Part shown: in pieces, positions 7,045 through 9,444 of the stretch
Layout of the letters: the number at the start of each line of letters is the position of its first letter
Numbering within the stretch: the first letter of the stretch is position 1
DNA from: Fidelibacterota bacterium
GTDB lineage: Bacteria; Fidelibacterota; UBA2242; JAFGTP01
Assembly (NCBI GenBank): GCA_021734005.1
Contig: JAIPJV010000059.1
Coordinates: forward strand, 1 to 9,444
Length of the DNA stretch: 9,444 nucleotides
Reading direction: 5' to 3'
Program-made: the position numbers and the translations under genes
The notes under the pieces: model-generated
Seen by the model: only the letters and a program-made list of their open reading frames with translations
What the model was told of the DNA's origin: nothing
The model's database searches: none

Positions 7045-8266
7045 TCGTAATATTAATAAGCTCAATAAATTAACAGCTGGAATGTTTTTGGTTGTCCTGA
7101 TGTTATGTATGGTCGGTCTGGTTGCAGTGTACAGTGCTTCATCAAATGTCGATCAGGGCTTCTTTCAGAGAGCAATTGGCCGGCAGGTTATGTGGATGAT
7201 TTTGGGAGCGATCACGGCCTCCATTATTTTTGTGATCAAAGGGGAACTCCTTTTTGATATAAGCTACTGGATATATGGTGCGGGATTAGTACTGATTATG
7301 CTGCCTTATATCTCTCCTCTTTCAGCTGGCACTCACCGCTGGATATCAATAGGTGGGTTTAATTACCAGCCTTCCGAGATTATGAAAATTATCCTGGTTC
7401 TGACCCTGGCCAAATATTTCACAACGACCAAAATTTCAAAATCTGACTTCAAGGTTCTATTTATCCCTCTCATTCTGACTTTGATTCCCACTGCCATCGT
7501 CCTCAATCAACCTGATCTAGGAACGGCTATGATATATCTTCTATCCCTGTTCCCCATAATGTTTTGGGCGAAAGTCGATTTTGTTAATATTTTTATACTG
7601 GTTGCGCCTGTTGTCAGTTTCCTGTCAGCTTTTAATTTTTACACCTTTTTTATCTGGTTAATAATTGTTGTTAGTGTGCTTTATTTAAAGAAAATAAAGC
7701 TGTGGCATTTTATTTTGATCATAATAATTAATCTGTCGCTAGGATCAGTTTCGCCGCTATTATGGAATAAATTGGAACCTTATCAACAAAAGAGAATTTT
7801 AACCCTTTTTGATGTTAATTCTGACCCTCAAGGAGCAGGGTATCAAGTTATTCAGTCTCAGGTCGCTATTGGTAGTGGTGGCTTTTCAGGAAAAGGTTTG
7901 GGACAGGGTAAGCAAACCCATTTGAAATTTTTACCAGAGCAGAAAACTGATTTTATTTTTTCTGTAATTGGTGAGGAATGGGGCTTTATCGGAGTAACTT
8001 TTGTGCTGTTGCTCTACTTTTTGATGGTTTATCTCAGTATAAAGTCGGCCTATAGGTCGAACAACCAATTCAACACACTGGTTATAATCGGGCTGATAGG
8101 GGTGTTGTTTTTTCATGTAGTGATCAATATTGCCATGACAGTCGGATTAATGCCTGTAACTGGACTGCCTTTGCCTTTTTTGAGCTATGGCGGATCCTTC
8201 TTGACCAGTTGTTTTATTATTGTCGGTTTGATCTTTAATATGAACAGGAAAACCGACCGGATTTAA
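7037..8266 (+). CDS. rodA: SEDS peptidoglycan glycosyltransferase RodA
   Basis: RodA polymerises lipid II into glycan strands in the inner membrane as partner of PBP2. The 409-residue protein has about ten membrane helices and SEDS signatures: THRW (99-102), QPSE (111-114), NQPDLGTA (157-164), LPEQKTDFIF (299-308) containing the catalytic Asp D305 by homology to E. coli RodA D262, and LPLPFLSYGGS (377-387). I chose ATG 7037, which overlaps the PBP2 stop as ATGGCTGA and has a GGA at 7028-7030. A GTG at 7025, with GGAC repeats at 7007-7014 upstream, would add only four residues and cannot be excluded. Head-to-tail overlap with mrdA fits equal production of the two subunits of one synthase. No clear terminator follows; only a weak bulged hairpin is seen at 8261-8281. 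Confidence 0.96.
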   Translation: MADRNINKLNKLTAGMFLVVLMLCMVGLVAVYSASSNVDQGFFQRAIGRQVMWMILGAITASIIFVIKGELLFDISYWIYGAGLVLIMLPYISPLSAGTHRWISIGGFNYQPSEIMKIILVLTLAKYFTTTKISKSDFKVLFIPLILTLIPTAIVLNQPDLGTAMIYLLSLFPIMFWAKVDFVNIFILVAPVVSFLSAFNFYTFFIWLIIVVSVLYLKKIKLWHFILIIIINLSLGSVSPLLWNKLEPYQQKRILTLFDVNSDPQGAGYQVIQSQVAIGSGGFSGKGLGQGKQTHLKFLPEQKTDFIFSVIGEEWGFIGVTFVLLLYFLMVYLSIKSAYRSNNQFNTLVIIGLIGVLFFHVVINIAMTVGLMPVTGLPLPFLSYGGSFLTSCFIIVGLIFNMNRKTDRI

Positions 8267-8283
8267 AACCTGCGGTTAAATTA

Positions 8284-8312
8284 TTGAAAACCAAATTGCT
8301 AGTAAGTATAAT
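8284..8312 (+). promoter_or_regulatory. Strong sigma70-type promoter for the cpoB-like gene
   Basis: TTGAAA (8284-8289, five of six bases of TTGACA) and a perfect TATAAT (8307-8312) are separated by exactly 17 nt. This is by far the best promoter match I found. It lies in the 124-nt gap after rodA and points at the cpoB-like gene. Transcription would start near 8319 and leave a leader of about 72 nt. It marks the likely border between the elongasome operon and the next unit. Confidence 0.72.
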
Positions 8313-8321
8313 TACAAGGCC

Positions 8322-8372
8322 GGTAAAGTTTGTATTTCTAAAACAATATTAATAAATTTACCTGCTTAAATT
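8322..8372 (+). promoter_or_regulatory. Possible structured 5' leader with alternative hairpins
   Basis: GGTAAA (8322-8327) can pair with TTTACC (8357-8362), with a further TTGT/ACAA pairing inside. AATTTA (8355-8360) can instead pair with TAAATT (8367-8372) around a 6-nt loop, directly before the GAGGAG at 8373-8378. The two pairings share bases 8357-8360, so they exclude each other. All stems are short and AT-rich, so this may be chance; no known riboswitch class is recognised. Confidence 0.2.
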
Positions 8373-8378
8373 GAGGAG
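8373..8378 (+). promoter_or_regulatory. Shine-Dalgarno of the cpoB-like gene
   Basis: GAGGAG is a strong anti-16S match, but it sits 12 nt before ATG 8391, longer than the 5-9 nt common elsewhere in this window. No closer start codon exists in that frame, and the ATG puts a good signal peptide at the N-terminus, so the start is kept. Confidence 0.55.
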
Positions 8379-8390
8379 ACTTTATTTAAA

Positions 8391-9236
8391 ATGACTGCTA
8401 AACAAGTCGGTCTGATCATAATCGTTTTTATCAGCTCCTTTTCTCTTCAGGCGGGAAATTTTCTATTCGGGGATGATGATAAAAAAACAGAAAAATTGGA
8501 GAAAAGAATTGATTCACTGGAAAGTGAAATGGCTGCAATCAAGGTAAAGGTCGATTCTCTCTCCACCCAAATGAGCCGAATCATTGCAATCTTCAAGGAG
8601 ATCAAGAGATTGGAAGGTTATCAGGGATTTGCTGAAATTGATACTCTTGACAATTCCGGTTTCTCCGGATTTGAAGATATTCGCAATCGCCTTGATGCCC
8701 TTGATAAAAGATTAGCCCTGCTGGAAAATGGTTCAAACCCTCAATCTCAAGAATCATCTACTGAAACTTTACCGAAAAATCCTGAAGAAACTGAGATTGA
8801 TACTGTGACTGATCGGAATGTGGACCTGGAAGATGAACAAAATTTACAAACTGAAAAATCCAGTTTCCGCTCAATCCAGGATTATTATCAAGAGGCCCGC
8901 AATTACCACAAACAGGGCAATTATGAGGCTGCAATTAAGTCTTTTCGCAAAGTCATCGAACAGGATAGCACAAGCAACCTTGCCGATAATGCACAATTTT
9001 GGATCGGTGCCTGTTACAATTCAATGGAACAATTTGATAGAGCTATCGTAGAATTCATCGAAGTTCTTACCTATAGTAATAGCAATAAAAAGGACGATGC
9101 ACTTTATAATATGGGTAGAAGTTACCGTTCACTTGGGAACAAAGAAAAAGCGAGAACTATTTTTCAAAGACTTATCGATGAATATCCTGATAGTGAGTTT
9201 GTTAATCTGGCAATTAAACAAATGAAGGAATTATGA
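8391..9236 (+). CDS. CpoB/YbgF-like periplasmic coiled-coil TPR protein
   Basis: The 281-residue product looks like a secreted envelope protein of the CpoB (YbgF, Tol-Pal-associated) architecture. A signal peptide covers about residues 1-21, with hydrophobic core GLIIIVFISSF and likely cleavage after SLQA. There is no lipobox Cys, so a soluble periplasmic form is expected. A coiled coil follows at about 33-75, with heptads such as KLEKRIDSLESEM, and a second short one at about 96-112. An acidic, Ser/Glu/Thr-rich linker spans about 113-158. Three TPR units occupy about 163-196, 199-232 and 236-269, the last with YPDSEF. E. coli CpoB has the same order of parts and coordinates PBP1B activity and Tol function during constriction. 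No tol or pal gene is visible here, so function is inferred from architecture only. It overlaps the next gene by ATGA. Confidence 0.8.
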   Translation: MTAKQVGLIIIVFISSFSLQAGNFLFGDDDKKTEKLEKRIDSLESEMAAIKVKVDSLSTQMSRIIAIFKEIKRLEGYQGFAEIDTLDNSGFSGFEDIRNRLDALDKRLALLENGSNPQSQESSTETLPKNPEETEIDTVTDRNVDLEDEQNLQTEKSSFRSIQDYYQEARNYHKQGNYEAAIKSFRKVIEQDSTSNLADNAQFWIGACYNSMEQFDRAIVEFIEVLTYSNSNKKDDALYNMGRSYRSLGNKEKARTIFQRLIDEYPDSEFVNLAIKQMKEL

Positions 9237-9444
9237 GTAAAAGAATTTATTTTCTAACCTCAGAGATAGTCCCTTTCGCAGAAAGTTACCTTTTAGCGCC
9301 TTATTCTAAAGAAGTCCCCAACGTATTTATTGAAAATGGCGTGGACTTCAGAGTGATGATGCCTAAATACGGCTTTATTAGCGAAAGGCGTTATATTTTG
9401 CGCGAAGTTATAAGATTGCGCGACATGAAACTGAAATTCCAGGG
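9233..9444 (+). CDS. Glycogen/starch-synthase-like GT5 N-domain protein (partial)
   Basis: The first 70 codons are present; the gene runs off the window. The ATG overlaps the previous stop (ATGA) and starts MSKRIYFLTSEIVPFA, matching the first strand and loop of the GT5 glycogen/starch synthase N-terminal Rossmann domain (compare the family pattern SEvaPfaKTGGLadv). It continues with VDFRVMMPKYGFISERR (37-53), the second hallmark. The ADP-glucose-binding KTGGL segment is missing: the aligned residues are E17-S-Y-L-L21. This resembles a short family in Bacteroidetes annotated as glycogen/starch synthase, which also lacks the motif and whose role is unclear to me. The C-terminal half cannot be seen, so whether a full glycosyltransferase is encoded is unknown. 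I would not call it glgA. Confidence 0.72.
   Translation, partial: MSKRIYFLTSEIVPFAESYLLAPYSKEVPNVFIENGVDFRVMMPKYGFISERRYILREVIRLRDMKLKFQ

Noticed and set aside
8261..8281. Bulged hairpin ATTT-AACC/GGTT-AAAT after rodA as a terminator
   Set aside because: The stem is AT-rich with a 2-nt bulge, it overlaps the rodA stop, and no T-tract follows.
8818..9051. 77-codon + frame inside the cpoB-like gene
   Set aside because: It lies wholly within the TPR-coding part in another frame, with no own ribosome binding site that I can see.
1..9444. Search for a mobile element, CRISPR array, tRNA/rRNA, toxin-antitoxin or defence system
   Set aside because: All frames of any length match housekeeping families, the gaps are short (at most 124 nt), and I saw no repeats, integrase or tRNA-like folds.

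Overview
The window holds ordinary chromosomal housekeeping genes, all on the + strand and tightly packed, with GC content of roughly 40% by eye. Gene content suggests a rod-shaped Gram-negative (diderm) bacterium. A full MreBCD-PBP2-RodA elongasome set sits directly behind purH. The deoxynucleoside kinase and the partial last gene resemble Bacteroidetes/FCB-type proteins as I remember them. However, several genes have clear Shine-Dalgarno sites, and one gap holds a near-consensus TTGAAA-N17-TATAAT promoter, neither of which is typical of true Bacteroidetes. A non-Bacteroidetes member of the wider FCB group (Calditrichaeota/Marinimicrobia/KSB1-like) is my best guess. It is an inference, not something the sequence proves.

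Layout: (1) 1-691, nucleotide salvage: the last 22 codons of an unidentified gene overlap a P-loop deoxynucleoside kinase. (2) 773-2936, the last steps of de novo IMP synthesis: purN and purH overlap by 8 nt. (3) 2954-8266, cell elongation: mreB, mreC, mreD, mrdA (PBP2) and rodA, with gaps of 17, 0, 2 and 6 nt and one 8-nt overlap. No terminator is visible between purN and rodA, so 773-8266 looks like one transcription unit. (4) 8267-8390, a 124-nt gap with the best promoter in the window and a possible structured 5' UTR. (5) 8391-9444, a second unit: a CpoB/YbgF-like periplasmic coiled-coil/TPR protein overlaps by 4 nt the start of a glycogen/starch-synthase-like (GT5 N-domain) gene that runs off the window.

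How the genes work together: PurN and PurH both use 10-formyl-tetrahydrofolate and lead to IMP, while the kinase recovers deoxynucleosides. MreB filaments, with MreC and MreD, position the RodA glycosyltransferase and PBP2 transpeptidase that build lateral-wall peptidoglycan. A CpoB-like protein could link envelope synthesis or constriction to the outer membrane, but there is no tol-pal gene in view to support that role directly.

I found no mobile element, CRISPR array, RNA gene, phage gene or convincing new system. The points most worth a second look are a predicted Cys3His metal site in PBP2, a GT5-like protein lacking the KTGGL substrate motif, and the promoter and UTR in front of the cpoB-like gene.
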